Positions 13,779-27,448 of a stretch of 64,000 nucleotides of DNA are shown piece after piece (position 1 is the first letter of the stretch; every line of letters begins with the position of its first letter). The notes beneath the pieces were generated by a model. That model made no database searches and was not told the origin of the DNA. It saw nothing but the letters and a program-made list of their open reading frames with translations. The DNA is from Viola odorata (lineage: Eukaryota; Streptophyta; Magnoliopsida; Malpighiales; Violaceae), in assembly GCA_963691705.1 (NCBI GenBank), contig OY829546.1:2738001-2802000 (forward strand). Direction: 5' to 3'. Position numbers and translations under genes: made by a program.

Positions 13779-14315
13779 AACTCAACGAATAATTCATCAT
13801 CACATTCGAACGAGATAAATCTCTTATCGATATATGTACAAATCAAAAAAACATCCGAAATTGCGGATTTAACATATGCCTCATAAACTAAAACTTTCCA
13901 CTAAGTTTAATTTGTAGCTATTGTTGGGTGTAACTCTAAATTTCTTAAAGTTATTTACTAGACATAGTTTTGAGAAATTTGAAGCAATTAGTGTAATGTA
14001 AACCCGAGCGAATTGTAGTTAGTGAGCACATACACTGGGTGTGATTGTTGACTCTGTCGTCCTTAGCTACCTTTTACACATCGACAGAGACGAAACAGAA
14101 AAAAGAAAGTAAAACAAAACATTGTTATTTAAAAAGGAAAAAAAACAAAACAAAACAAAACAAAATGTTGACTAAAGTCACACAAAAGTCAAGACCCAAG
14201 AGAGAGGTTCTTTCCAAAAGGCACCAACTTTATAAAACTTCCTCCTTTCACCACAAGAAAGCCCATTTGTTTTGGCCGAAAGAACATAAACACACAAATA
14301 GCGTTTTCTGAATCC

Positions 14316-14350
14316 TCTCCTCTCCTCTCCTCTCCGTCTTCTTCTTCTTC
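14316..14350 (+). repeat. Pyrimidine (CTCTC/CTT) repeat in the MYB leader
   Basis: Repeated tcctc units followed by a cttcttcttc tract, ending about 60 bases before the MYB start codon. Such CT tracts are common in plant 5' leaders. Confidence 0.6.
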
Positions 14351-14411
14351 CTCGTCCTACTTTGTCTCTGCAAATTCTGTTTTAATTACTTTCTTGGGAT
14401 TAAGGACAAAG

Positions 14412-16077
14412 ATGGGAAGAGCTCGATGTTGTGACAGAGCAAATGTGAAAAGAGGACCATGGTCTCCTGAAGAAGATGCCATTCTTAAGCTCTTCCTTCA
14501 GACTCATGGCATTGGAGGCAGCTGGACCTCTTTGCCCCAAAAATCTGGTTTCTTTCCTCACATTCTTTCTCATTTCAGCTAATCTCCGTCTGTAACTTAG
14601 ACTAGCAAACTAAAGTTGAGACCTTTAAGAAAAAAGATTCATGCTTTTGTGGGTGAAATCCTTTCTATGTAGTCCTGCTCTTGCTCTGTTTGTATGCTCG
14701 TGGTGGATTTCCAATTTTCGGGTTTTTTTAATACTACTAGTTTCAGGGTTTTGATGCTGTTTTTTCTTCTTCTTTTGGACTCTGATAAGTTTTTGGTTCT
14801 CCTAAACAAGAGTGCTGTTCCTGTAAAAAGAAAAGTTTAGATTTCTTACAGATTTCTGCTTTTGGGCTACAATCCATCTCTGAAACTTTGAATGTTACAT
14901 TATTATCATCATCTTTTTCGAGGTTCACAACGTTGATTCTTTGTCCAGTTTGTTTATAATTAAACCTGTGTACTTTGTTTTCTGAAAATAAAATTAGTCC
15001 TGCTTTGACTCTTTCCTGAAAACTTTTGTACTACCAACTGCTCTGATTTCTGCATACTATTATTCAATTACTCAAGGTTGTTTAATGGCTGCCCTTTTGT
15101 GAGATTGAAAAACCCATTTGTGATTTATCAAAATTTCTTTTCCTTGTAACAGAAAATTGGGTTTAATAGTCAGACATTTCCAAATTTAAACTGTCCGTTT
15201 TTTATGATTATCCGAATCCGTAACAGGTCTTAGAAGATGTGGCAAGAGTTGCAGGCTGCGATGGCTCAATTATTTGAGACCAAACATCAAACATGGAGGT
15301 TTTACTGATGAGGATGACAACCTCATTTGCACCCTTTACAGACAAATAGGAAGCAGGTGACTAAATTGATTAGTACTATTACTAATTATTGTTTCTCAGT
15401 TAATGGATTTGTTAAATCTGATTTGCGATCTCTTGTTAACTTTGTGTAGATGGGCTTTCATAGCCTCTCAAATGCCTGGAAGAACTGACAATGATGTGAA
15501 AAATTATTGGAATACCAAATTGAAGAAGAAGCTATTTGCAGGAAAAACAAGCCTCGGTTCAATTCAGAATTCCCCTAACTACACTACCAATCCGGCCACT
15601 CATTGCTCACCAACACTTCCTTGCGACAATCGGAAAGGAACAACAGCTTATGCATCTAATGCCAATTTTGCAGATTATCTACTAACTCATAGCTCAACAA
15701 CCTTCTCTACATTATCTGCTATTGGTCAAGAAGGGCATGTTCCTTACCGCGCACACAGCTTGAATTTGGTAGACCCTTTTCAGTTTTCTGCTGTTGCTGC
15801 AGACATCAAGCCTAGCTTTGAATTCATTGGCATCAAGCCTGCATTGAACAGTCACTTGATTTCGTCTTCTCAAGAGGGATCGAGTGTCTCGGATTCATCC
15901 TCGCTTCACATGGATAAAAAATGCAATGTTGTTGGACTGGAAGAGGCAACAGCTGGGATGTTCATGTGTGACGAAGGATTCTTTGCTTATGATGATTTTG
16001 TCAACAGCAGCTTAATGTGTCAAGAAAGAGCAAATGAAGTTGGTTCAAATTGCTTTAACCCCTGCATTTTTAGCTGA
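14412..16077 (+). CDS. R2R3-MYB transcription factor, RAX/subgroup-14-like
   Basis: Three exons at 14412-14547, 15227-15356 and 15450-16077 give a 297-residue protein. All junctions are GT-AG, in the split-codon positions usual for R2R3-MYBs. The start MGRARCCDR is the standard subgroup opening. R2 spans about residues 14-61 and R3 about 67-112, ending [20 protein letters not shown]. The wording [19 protein letters not shown] in R3 is characteristic of the RAX/MYB36/37/38/68/84/87 clade. That clade controls axillary meristem formation, Casparian-strip differentiation and related patterning, by binding AC-type or MYB-core promoter elements in the nucleus. The C-terminal half is Ser/Thr/Asn-rich and unconserved. 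An upstream in-frame opening at 14394 lacks ATG, so 14412 is the start. Which subgroup-14 member it equals cannot be settled by eye. Confidence 0.9.
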
Positions 16078-17903
16078 TTTTGGTATTGAGTCAGAAGGAA
16101 TGGTATCATTTTGGTGTGACTGATCAACTAATGTCAGTAAAGGTCCAAAAGGAGATAAGAGATTAGAGACAATGATATACTAGTAGTTAGCTAGATGTTT
16201 GGGTTTTGTGGTTGTGATTAGATTTATGATAGCATCATCCTTTCTTAATTACGAGTATAAATTAGACTTAGTAGATGCTAGACTTAGGTCAAGTTTATGT
16301 TATATTCTCTGATTTGGATCCTTTCTTTATGAATCTGACAGGAACATATAAAGGTAGCTAGCTAGTGACCTTTTTATTATCAACAATGTTATTTTTTCCC
16401 GATCTCTTTGAATATCTGGTCTGCCGTTTTGGCTTTGAGATGTTTTCGGTATTACTAGACTTTTATGCTATATATTTGCTTAGGTGTCAAAGCACGCCTG
16501 AGTATTTGTCAGCTGGGGTCTTGAAATTTTGGTTTTACTTTGGCAAAAATAGGGGGATTGGACCAAGAGCTGTAGCAATTGCATCAGCATGTTTACCTGT
16601 TTTTGGAAATTGTGACTGTGACACGAAATTTTCATTGGATGGCCTATTCAAACCTCAAGATGTTGAAAAAAAAACCTTTCTTTCCTGCAAAACAACCATA
16701 AAACGACAGTGTGATTCTTCCCACAGATCACAGATGTGTCTATTACCACTAATATTAATATGAAATCCTCTGCCTGTAAATTTTGCTTTTTGAATAATCA
16801 AAATACATCTTTTTCCTATTAATCAAAGTTGATATTTCCTCAATTAAGAAGTTAACTCCATATATACACGGTGAATTAGTTTGTTACGTATAGGTTCTCA
16901 AATCACTTTTTTAAAGTCTATTAAATTAGAACTAATTTTGTTCGTATTAAGTTGACCCATAATAGATAATTTCGGTATAAATAATGATTAAAATTGCGAC
17001 ATTTTATTTAAAAATCGAGAATATCAAATCACTCACACCAATCACGTATAGGTAGAATACTCCTTAATTAAGCAATATTGTTAATAATTTTACTTGATGT
17101 GTTAAAAATTCCAACTTGGGTCGCACAAATTGAACTAAATTGTACAAATAGAGAAAGAAAAAGAAAAATATCATGGTACTTTTACTAAGAAAATAACTTA
17201 TTTTATTTTTCTTAAATTAATTTACTTGAATATTTTAAGAGAAAAAACTATAATGCGTTGATATTTTAAGAAAATTAAAATAATATTAGTTATATTACAT
17301 GACTATATTTATTTATTTAGATCTATATAGTAAACTATAACACATGATTTGAGATGAAAAATTAGCATTCATTCTTAATGCGACACATATTTTGCATGTC
17401 CATACGTAGATAAGAAAGGATTAAAATGAGAAAGCGCACACAAGGTGGATAGGATAGCTGGGCAGGATATAAATTTTAATGATTTTAATTATTCATGTCA
17501 ATTTTTTTATAAAAAAAAACACAAAAAAAAAATGATAAACATCCTCGCAAAAAATTAAATCCCGAAGACGTTAAAGTAAAATAAAAATAAAAAATAACTC
17601 CAGTAAAAAGAAAAAGGCACCGTTGTTATTTTTCACTCAACATCATCACCACCACCACCCGCGTTTCTGTGTCGTCTCTTCGGCGCACAATAAATAAATA
17701 AAAAACCATAAAACATTCGCCAGCTTACGCATCCTATCTTCTCAAAAACCATCTCCGAAATCTGATTTTCTCGCGTTTCGCTTCCTCAGGTATTGCTCGC
17801 TTGCATTTATCGTCACCTGCAATTCGTGCAGATCTAGGCACTTTATCGAATTTGATCGGATATTTCATCCTTTTCGTTATCGTTTTCAATTCTGCAGATC
17901 GCC
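16078..17903. other. Intergenic region and EPSIN leader
   Basis: Contains the MYB 3' untranslated region, AT-rich spacer, and from about 17620 a more GC-rich stretch with a cac repeat. The last part is probably the EPSIN1-like promoter and 5' leader, possibly with a leader intron ending at the cag shortly before the ATG. The 132-codon frame at 16365-16763 has no recognisable content and is not called. Confidence 0.45.
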
Positions 17904-20900
17904 ATGGATCTCATGAAAGTGTTCGACCAAACCGTCCGCGAAATGTGAGTTTCTGATCCTCTGAATTGTATTCCCAATAAATTTATTATCGTCGTTATCT
18001 TTTGTTTATGTTTTTGCTGTGTTTTGGTTTCAGAAAGAGGGAGGTGAATCTTAAGGTGTTAAAGGTTCCTGAAATTGAACAGAAGGTAACAATAAGTTGT
18101 AGCTTCTTAGATTACAATTCATTTTGCACCTGCTGCTGTAGATTGAATTGAGTTTAGATCATCTTCTTGCTTTTTGCTTAATGCTCATTTGAAACTTTTA
18201 AATACAATCGATGTTTCTGATCTATGCAGAGTCCGTGCTGATTTCATGGAATTAGCTCCATTTTTGATTTTGCAAATCCCCTAAACTTTTAAAATGCAAT
18301 TATTTGTTGAAAAATTCAAGTAACTCCTAGGCTGAATATACACTAGACTCCTGAGTTGTTTGAGAAAATAATATGTTTTTTGACACAAAATATATTTTGA
18401 ACCTGCTTTTATTAATTTATTATTAATGCAGGTGTTGGATGCAACTGATGATGCTCCTTGGGGGCCACATGGCACTGCACTGGCGGAGATTGCTCAGGCT
18501 ACTAAAAAATTGTAAGCTCTAACATGGTTTTGCGAGTTGGAGATAACTTGATTGCATTCCACACATCTGATATTTTATTGTATTGCACTTCAGCACCGAA
18601 TGCCAGATGGTGATGAATGTTCTATGGACAAGATTGGGTGAGATGGGGAAAGATTGGCGTCTTGTTTACAAGGTACAGTCTTAGCATTTTCTCCACAAGA
18701 AGTTTAGATAATGCTAGCTGAAGTTACAAATGTCCATCACAACCTTGTTGCCTTATGATCCTTTCTAATGTCTGTGACATGCAAAATTGCTTCAATGTCA
18801 GGCATTGGCTGTTATAGAGTATTTGGTGTCACATGGATCTGAGCGTGCCGTTGATGACATAATTGAACATACATTCCAGATCTCAGTGAGGATAATTATA
18901 TTATGTTTATTCAACTAAAGTTGCCTAAGTTATTTATATAAATTCCGAGTAAGGCTGCACAATCTCTAACATTGTGATCCTCCTTCTGTTGTTTTGCATT
19001 TTATCAGGCCCTCACTAGCTTTGAATACGCTGAGCCAAGTGGAAAAGATGTGGGTCTTAATGTAAGGAAGAAGGCAGAAAATATTGTATCCCTTTTGAAC
19101 AATAAGGAAAAAATACAAGAAGTAAGAAATAAAGCTGCTGCAAACCGTGATAAGTAAGTTCTTGGTCAAAAATGGATTTATGTTGTTTGACGTGGATACT
19201 TTTTGTAGATTGATTTTTTTTGTGTGGCACAATTTGTAGGTATGTTGGTCTTTCATCTAGTGGCATAACTTATAAGTCAGGTTCAGCCTCACATAGCAGT
19301 TTCCAAAGTGGCGATAGGTATGGAGGCATAAGTGGTACAAGGGAAAGTGATAGTTATTATGAAAAGGATTGTTATGGAGGAGAAAAGAGTGAAACAGACT
19401 CCTATGCAAAGTCAGGTCGAGGTGGTACAAGTGATAGTCGAGGGAGTACATTGAAAAAGGGTTCTACACGCATAGGCAGGTGTGGGCATTTTTCATTGGT
19501 CTTGCAGATATTTTGTGTTCCCCATATATGTGTGGCTGAATCTTTCTTGAATCTTTTGTTTCACAGCAAGGATCAAGATAGACTATCATCCAATGCATCC
19601 AAGTCATCTGCCAAGTTAAACAGCTCTGATAAGAAAAATTCAGTTCCTTCTCAACTCTCAAGCAACCCTTCAAGTAGTTATGATGATGATTTTGATGATT
19701 TTGATCCTCGTGGAACTTCAAGCACTAGTAAGTATTTGAATATTTTTGCACCTTTTGGGGTTGTTTTCTTCCAATAAGTTGAAGAGCGTGCTTGTGATCC
19801 ATATGATGGCAATTGTTGTTGATCTCATTAGCTTTTACATACTGTGTGACTATTTTAAAAAGTGCAAAAAATGGTTCAGAAATAACTTAATCAGTACAGT
19901 TGCTGGAGAGTTGCAATTGCAGCATAAAACCAAATACGATAGATAAGAGTCCAGTTTCATGGCCTCTTACAAGTTAGGAACTTTTACCCTAAGAATTCTT
20001 TTTAATCCACTCCTAGAGAAAAGAAAGAGCAATCTTAGGGCCTTTTCCTGTGCTGAGGATACCATTATTGTTCTGCTATTGGTGGCTGAATGGAGAAGAA
20101 CAAAGAGCTGGATGAGTGCTGAGAAATTTCCCTCTTGATGGCGATGTGTCCATATGCTAACTCCTTAGCTTAGAGTCTAACTCTATTTTTTTGCTTGATA
20201 CAGTTTTCATGTCTCAATTCTTTAATACTTCTTTGTGCCATTTAGGTTTTAGAAATGGTGTGCATGGCAAATTGTCTTGCATCCAAGTTTTCAAATGCAA
20301 AAGCTTTTCGACAATTTTCTGTTGTAGCTACTTATATGTAGATCCTCTTATATATATAGTGGAGGCAATAACCCTTATATTTGTGTTGACAGAGTCAAGT
20401 GCGGAAACCTCTAAACAAGTCGACCTTTTTGCGCCAAATTTACTTGATGACTTCATGGATGCACCAGCGCCTGTTCCTGTGGAAACTTCAGCTGTGAACA
20501 GCAATTCAACTGAAACTGATCTGTTTGCTGATGCAGCTTTTGTATCAGCACCAGCCCAAGTTGAAAAGGTGGCAAGTTCGCAACCACAGGTTAGATGCAT
20601 TTTGATATTGAGTTTTGGAATGAGCTGCACTATGGCAATCTACTATGCATGTACCACTTGGAAATTGGAGAAACCTGGTATCTTTGGGTTTTCACTGTCA
20701 TGTCAGAGTCTAGACGTATTTAGTTCCTACAGACTTCCCTGTTTGATAGGCTTTTCATTTTTGTTCCCCAATGTTCTACTAGATGTTGTTGCTCAGATTT
20801 CTTGGATGATATGGACAAGTTTTCTGTTTTGTGAGTTTTAGCCTCAAAGAATGCTCGTGGTTTTGTAATGCTAAGGGTGAATGATATACTTTATAACCTC

Positions 20901-21816
20901 TTTGTGCAGGAGGTTGATCTTTTTGCTGCTCAGCCTGCTGCTCCTTCTGCAGTTCCTTCAGCGATTGACTTCTTTTCTCCCCCTGATCCAGTTGTGCAAC
21001 CTGTGACTGCAACCCCCAAAGCTGATTCTATAAATTCTAACTTCGTCGATCCTTTTGCTGCAGTTCCATTGAATACATTCGATGGATCTGATCTTTTTGG
21101 TGGATTTTCTTCTAGTTCAAATATAGCTCCACCAGAACCCACGCAAAGTCCTGTAAATGATGACAGCCTTAGCAATTTGGATGGAAAAAAATCTTCAGCA
21201 AATTCCTTGTCTCAGAAGGGGTTCCAGGTGAAGTCTGGAATATGGGCAGATTCACTAAGCCGTGGCCTAATTGATCTCAATATATCATCTTGTAAGCATA
21301 TGTTTCTCAGCTACTTCCCTTTTGTTTATAAGTCATGATCCTTATGCATGGTACATATTTCACATCTATTGATACTTTTTAATACTTTTGTGGATTTTAT
21401 ACAATTACACACCATGCCCTGTAGATAAAAGAATCATTAGCAGAATTTAGGAATGTAGCAGGGTGCTCAATGGTTGAATTGTGGAGTCTATTTATTTTGC
21501 ATAGAACTGTCTAGTGTTAACATGTTGGGCATTTACATTAACAAGGAAGTCCTGATCCTGACCATCGTGCCTTTAAACTTTGATTTCAGCCAAGAAGGTG
21601 TCCCTGGTGGATGTTGGTGTAGTGGGTGATCTGAGTGAAGGACCAGATGAAAAGGAGAAAGGACCTCCAGCATCGTTCTATATGGGAAGAGCAATGGGGG
21701 CAGGATCCAGTCTTGGTAGGTCCGGGTTTACATCCTCGCAACAAGAAGCTGGAGGAGCTGACATCTTCTCAAACCTTGGTGGCCAACAATACCACTTTGG
21801 TGGTTTCCAAAAATAA
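17904..21816 (+). CDS. EPSIN1-like: ENTH-domain clathrin adaptor, EPSIN1-like
   Basis: Eleven exons: 17904-17944, 18034-18085, 18432-18511, 18594-18672, 18802-18885, 19008-19153, 19240-19479, 19567-19727, 20393-20589, 20910-21291, 21590-21816. All introns are GT-AG and the frames join to a 562-residue protein, close to Arabidopsis EPSIN1 (about 560). The ENTH domain (about residues 15-150) includes [19 protein letters not shown] and [24 protein letters not shown] folds bind phosphoinositides and bend membranes. The rest is a long disordered tail rich in Ser, Asp, Pro and Ala, with DLF and DPF clathrin/adaptor-type motifs and a conserved C-terminus ending FGGFQK. EPSIN1 works at the trans-Golgi in vacuolar trafficking with clathrin, AP-1, VTI11 and VSR1. 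Two introns lie inside longer open frames, so unspliced reading would mislead gene finders. Confidence 0.95.
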
Positions 21817-22604
21817 TTTTTGCTGTTCCTTTACCCGTTGTTTTTCTGCTATCCTCCCTTATTATTTTTGCCAGTCCGGGGAAGAGTTGAAATATCGAGC
21901 CTACTCGCGTGTACACGTCAAGACCGGGATAATGATTCAATTGTACAACAGTCCTAGGAGTGTTTTGTGACTGCCTTGATTTATGCATTAAAGACTGTCT
22001 AGGTATGAATTAATTGCAATATTGTAACCCCTGAAGGTTGTTGTCGCACCGTTGTTTGTAACATCTAAGAAAGGTGCATTTTCCTAAAAGTATCTAGTTA
22101 TGTTGCTGTCCTAAGTGAACAGGATTTTTGTTCTTGTGAGAATGGTAAGACGCCCTCCTTCTTTGAATCATCACTGCTGCTCTAGTGCATTCGTTACGTC
22201 GACAACTGATATTTTGTAAGTTCGTAAGTTCCACTGTTACATTTTTCTATTTAATTTAGGTCGCTTGCAAGATAAACTTGGCTGGACAACATTGCCATAA
22301 AACCTATAGCTACCAGGTGATAATCACATGGCACGAATCGATAAACAAGTAGGCCTTTTTATTAAACAGGTATCTAATATGCAAGCTGTGTATTTCACAA
22401 CATTTCCAACGCAGTTCTATTTTGGGATATGTTTGCAATGTAACTGATAATTATAAGAAAACTGACATGCACTTAAGTGATTATCATTGTAAATCTGAAA
22501 AGAACACAAGTCCCTGAGGAAGTTAAGCAGGAAATGCTCTCTCTAGAGCTTGCAGTTATGAATTGGAATATCAAATTGATGAGACGCAAGGGAAACAGAA
22601 ATCC
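21817..22604. other. Convergent 3' region between EPSIN1-like and exonuclease-KH genes
   Basis: About 790 bases separate two convergent stop codons. It holds T-rich 3' untranslated sequence of both genes and no further coding potential that I can see. Confidence 0.55.
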
Positions 22605-25600
22605 CTAATATATGTCCATCATCTTCCCCCTCAAGATGGCTTCTGCTTTCCTCACTTGTTTGACTGGTCCTATTACAAACACCTACATAACAATGATCAT
22701 CGTTATTCAAAGGTCTAAGAACGAATCAAGGTGTAGCAAGGCATGTCCAGCACTCTTTGTAGCTCGCATTCGTTAGCTTTACCATGCATAACTCATTGAA
22801 TGCAAAAATAACGAAAGAAAACCATGTTTGGCTATGTCTCAAGTTTTTTAGGTCAAGATACAATTCTGCCAAGCCTTTCCAAGGAGGCAGGTATTTTGTG
22901 CAAGGTCAAGAATGATTAGCAATTATTCCAAAGTTTCAAGGATTTGATAGCTTTACCTTGTCAGGTGGTCCCTTTGAACCTCCAATCAAAATTTCCGCAC
23001 TGCGCAAGAATGCATGTCCTAAGTAAGAATAAGATAACCAGAAACCATATATAAGCAAAAGCAGGTAAGACGAAAGCCATACTTGCATGATTCCTTTATT
23101 GACAAAATGGAAGCTCCTCGTCTTCCAATAACACGTCCCATCTTTCCTGGGGGTACATCAAGAACAGAAAGAATTTCTTCCTCAGGAGTATTACCCTCTA
23201 CTACAAGGCTATCTGCAATGGAAAAGCACACCAAAGCCAGTTTTCAATTAAGCAAGCACTTTTATTTCACTCACCTAGGTTCCAAGTGTTATTGCTGAAC
23301 CTTATATCTAACAAGTCTAGCATCACTAAGCATCAAATTTGAATGCTTGCCTGCACGCTATTTTATATGTATAGACATTTTAGTTTTTACAATTGCATAA
23401 GTTCACTCTCAATGTGGTTGCCTCAAGTGTGGAGATAACCATCAATGTTCTAAGATTTAAGATCACATTCGTGCATTAAACATGAATCCAATAAATAATT
23501 TACACTAATATGGATGTCAAATATAAAACCTGGAATTGGAGGAAGAGATGGCCAATCCACGAAATTTTTGTCACTAATGCAAAAACATCGGCAATACAAT
23601 GCACCACGAACCGCAAGATACCACAACGATCTTTCATTCAGTTTCTCCATCATCTTATAATAGATGAAGAGAAGAAAGCGTACATCGTCTGCAGCAGCAC
23701 GGATCATCATTTCAGACAATGGCCTGTACGTCCAGAACATAGGATCCTGAAAATAATGAAGAAATTAGCTGTGAGTCACAGCACCGAAATGATGGTTCCG
23801 TTTCTTTTATTATTATGAAAAGAAATTATTATCCACATGCATCACAAATAGACAAGACATCTTGGAAACGGGAAAAAAAATTGCGTAGCTCTCCAGTCTC
23901 TCTGCACATCTACCAGCAAAACATCCCTAACAACACCTGGCATAGGCATCACTTAACTTCTGATTCAAATTGTAACTACTTAGCCAAAAGGCCATCAATT
24001 TTAATGTCTAATAACAACTATTATAAAAAAAAATCAAATGGTCTTTTTCTTTAGTCTTTAGGCTTTTGGGTTATGGTGGTAGGTCTTGCGTTCACTTTGG
24101 CAGTCCTTCAACTGAAATTAGAGAAGAAATATGGCAAATTGGTTTACCATTCTTCTTCATAGATTAATCTTCAGACGGCAAAAAGGTCACTTACCTAGCT
24201 CCAATTGCCAGAATATTCCCAAAATTTCAAACTATTGAAGACATGGTTCATCTTAACATGTCATCAATGTTGCAACAATAGGGATACAAAATTAAAATAA
24301 AACTGTACTGAATACCAAAGAAGGTAAAAGGCAAATTTTCTGGCCACACAGAACTTGTTAGATGAAAATCTTCCCAAGTTTTTCTAAGGGATTAGGAAAG
24401 GAAGGAACCAAAAAGGCGTTACAGAATCAAGAGCAAGAACAGAAGATAATGTTTGCACTCATCAGATCAACATAATGGATTTATATTACCACAGAATGTC
24501 AGTACCAAGAACAATTGAACATTTAACTAACCTGCCGAAGAAGAACACGCACTTCTTCCTTCTCCATATAAGATATGCCTAGAATCAAATACTGAACTAA
24601 TCAAACCAAGAAAGATACTTGTGAAGTGTGGAAAATAAAATTTACTAATCCATGTGGACTGGTCTAGGCCACAGTGCTAAGAAATCCCAAAACTGTGAAG
24701 AAACGCAAACATCAAACATGCTTTTTAAATGAAAGCACAAGCACTGCCCCCCTACAGAAATCCATTTTCCATGGTGAGAAACATGTGCCTATACACTACT
24801 AAAGAATAAAATAAACTTTAACCTGACACAGAAGTTTCATCAATTACAAGTGCACTCAGGAACTTCCTAGTTTATTCCTTTTCAAAACCTTTGTTTTGGC
24901 TGGAGCGTTTGATGTTTCAGGGCTCCAAAAAACACAATTAAACTTAATCACAACCATGCAATACTAACTTTTAATACGCAACAGGACAGCACGTTTTACC
25001 AAATAATTCATCAAAGCTGGTATAAACTAATTAACATAAAATAGACAAACAAAAACACAAGGTTGCATGACCCAAAACAAACAATGCAATTGAATACAAG
25101 TCAAATGAAATACCACAATAGCGTGGATCAGCAAGGAGGCCAACAAATGATATGTAGTCATCCAGTAATTTAGTCCTTCCTTCTTGTTCCTCAATCAGAG
25201 TGTAAGCAATCTGCAGATGAAGAAAAATCACAAATACATGTGCATGTCAACATGACTAGCATAGACAATTTCCGGCACAAAGATATCCACTCATCTCGAA
25301 AACTGAAAGAGATAATCAGCAGAAATGCATGAATAAGTCAAAAGATAACCTCACCTGAGTATCAACAACATTATGCAACTTGATTCCAAATTGAAAATAT
25401 AATGCCTACAAACCAAGATTAACAACAATCATCATATTATCAACTTATAATAGAATATCAACCACGGTGTTACATAGAACCAGGAAAGTTAAGAATTACA
25501 AAAAATAATTAAAAGAACTAGAGACCTCACTATCACGTTTGCAATCATGAATAACTTTGGTGATGTAGCTAGATTCAAGCGCAGGCTTACACGCTTTCAC

Positions 25601-26111
25601 AAGCATCTCTGCTCCCTCAATAGCATCAACCAAGTATATAGCATCCGGAAACGCAAGCTAACAACAAACAGCACAGCACAGCACAGAGCTCAACACAACA
25701 AACTTCCATTTCATGTTCGCAAGTAGCACGAGTAATAAGTATAACACACGCTATTTACCTGCATGATACAGAGAGTTCCATGGCGGCAAAGGTCGACACC
25801 TTCGCAATCAAAACCAATGATCAGTTGCTTATCCGGCGAAGGATTGAGGAATTCAGGCGGAAGTTGAGACACCTCCGTCACAACTCGGATCGGAACCTCA
25901 TGATCCAAGGGTTTACCACCTAGAACCGTAAAAAAAGAGAAAAGAAGAAGCACGGAAATCCATGCGAAACTATCAGTTTCAGCTCGGGAAACAACATGTC
26001 CGCGCTCATCAAAAACTAATTAGCACAGTAGAAAATGAAATTACCGGGATCGGAAGGGAGAGGAATGTGAGCTTGATGGGCAGGAGAAGGAGCAGAAATG
26101 GAGGAAGCCAT
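22605..26111 (-). CDS. DEDD 3'-5' exonuclease with C-terminal KH domain (At2g25910-like)
   Basis: Ten exons on the minus strand: 26111-26045, 25919-25759, 25657-25526, 25405-25355, 25210-25114, 24578-24532, 23746-23530, 23212-23083, 22999-22957, 22682-22605. All splice sites are GT-AG, joining to 340 residues. The exonuclease core shows the DEDD pattern: IIGFDCEGVDL with D60 and E62, then HDCKRDSE with D114, then ADDVRFLL with D205/D206. The last part (about 268-330) is a KH domain with the GXXG loop GRRG at about 287-290. DEDD exonucleases remove 3' nucleotides from RNA or DNA and KH domains bind single-stranded nucleic acid, so a 3' RNA-trimming role is inferred. Its substrate is not known to me. 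The arrangement matches Arabidopsis At2g25910 in order and length. It is divergent from ELF3, with 1.3 kb between starts. Confidence 0.93.
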
Positions 26112-27448
26112 GAGACGGAACCATTCAAGCTCCGTTACTTTTTCCGTTTTTTTTCTGGCTTTTGCCTCGACAGTTTGTCCGAGAGGTTCAGTGCAGTTGG
26201 GGGAGTTAGCGATTTAATAGTGTTTTTCCTTTTTCCTTTTTCCTTTTTTCTTTTTTCAGGCGTGTACTGTACTGTAAAGTGAAGCTGGTGTGGTGGCGGG
26301 TTCTTTTCCGGTGAGAACAGTAACACGGTAACTAACTTGTGCACGTGATAAATTTCGGGATGGGCTGTAGCAGCTGTAACTGGTTTTCACTGAATCCATT
26401 GGAAACGGGCCCATTTACACCTAGGCCGTTAATGGTGAGCCACTTGCCTTTTAATAATAGTAATTGTTTTGTTTTTCTATTTTGTTTTTCATATACTTAA
26501 CAACACTAATACTACTTTTATTATTGAAATCTATTCATTTTTTTTATTATGTTTAAATAAATACCAAATTAACATAAAGATGGCATGTGCATTTAAGTTT
26601 AAAAGATTGTAATTTTTTTAATTATCTTTTTTCAATTCTAAATATTTGATTAATGTTATTCTCATAGGATGATAAATTCATTAACATCTTTTTGTGAAGA
26701 AAAAAAATGAATTGTGTTCTATACATGCATCTAATTTTTGACAAGTAGTACTCACTTACAAGTTAAATTCCAAGATTTTGTTTAAAGAGATCACGATCGT
26801 ATACTTTTATCTGGTAAATGTCTGAAATGGTGAAAGCCAAAATCACTGGGTTGAAAGTTGAAAGAAATATCTGCTAAATATCTGTGGTCTCAGTATTTCT
26901 CTTCTTTTGTGAATTAAAAAGCGGCAACAGGGCTGGCCAGGTCATGCGATAGAAGTTAAAGGAGGAGGTTGTTAAATCGGAAAAGTGCTTCTCGCTCCAT
27001 CCAGTAGGGTCCCACAAAACAGCACTTTTTGCACAGTCGTATAATATCTTCATTTCATAGGAATCCCTAAAAAAATCTCATTCACCGGTTGGACCAATCT
27101 CATCTTTTCATTCCTTCGTTATTCTGGAATCTATTCTCCGTCCGTTTTCATTTCATAAAAAAGTCGTTTTCTGCTTCAAAATAACCCGTTTTTGTCATCT
27201 GGGTCATCGTAATTTTACTGTTTTTGCAAGTTTAAGATTTGAGATTTTTCTGTGATTGGAAAGCAAGGGTCTTTTTTTATTATTATTATATTGGGATTTT
27301 CATTAAGTCGGTCTCTTTGCTACTGGGTCTTTATTGGTTTTGTATTTCATGGGGTTTATTGTGTTATTGAATTGGGAATTGCGGTCTGTGATTGGGGTTT
27401 GGTGTTGAATTTTTTGAGAGAGAGAGAGAGAGAGAGAGGTGAGGAGAG
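26112..27448. promoter_or_regulatory. Shared upstream region between exonuclease-KH and ELF3
   Basis: About 1.34 kb lies between divergent start codons, so it must hold both promoters and the ELF3 5' leader. The half nearest the exonuclease gene has T/C-rich runs, and the middle (26450-26800) is AT-rich. Just before the ELF3 ATG there is a (GA)n tract at about 27415-27440, a frequent feature of plant leaders. I could not assign an evening element or other clock motif with confidence. Confidence 0.5.
27415..27440 (+). repeat. (GA)n microsatellite in the ELF3 leader
   Basis: About 12 GA dinucleotides ending roughly 8 bases before the ELF3 start codon. Length variation here could affect translation or GAGA-factor binding; that is inference. 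Confidence 0.85.

Noticed and set aside
16365..16763. 132-codon ORF downstream of the MYB gene
   Set aside because: No recognisable domain, odd hydrophobic/charged mix, and AT-rich surroundings; no support beyond openness.
20191..20841. 216-codon ORF inside the EPSIN1-like gene as a separate gene
   Set aside because: Only its middle (20393-20589) is an exon; the rest is intron that happens to stay open.
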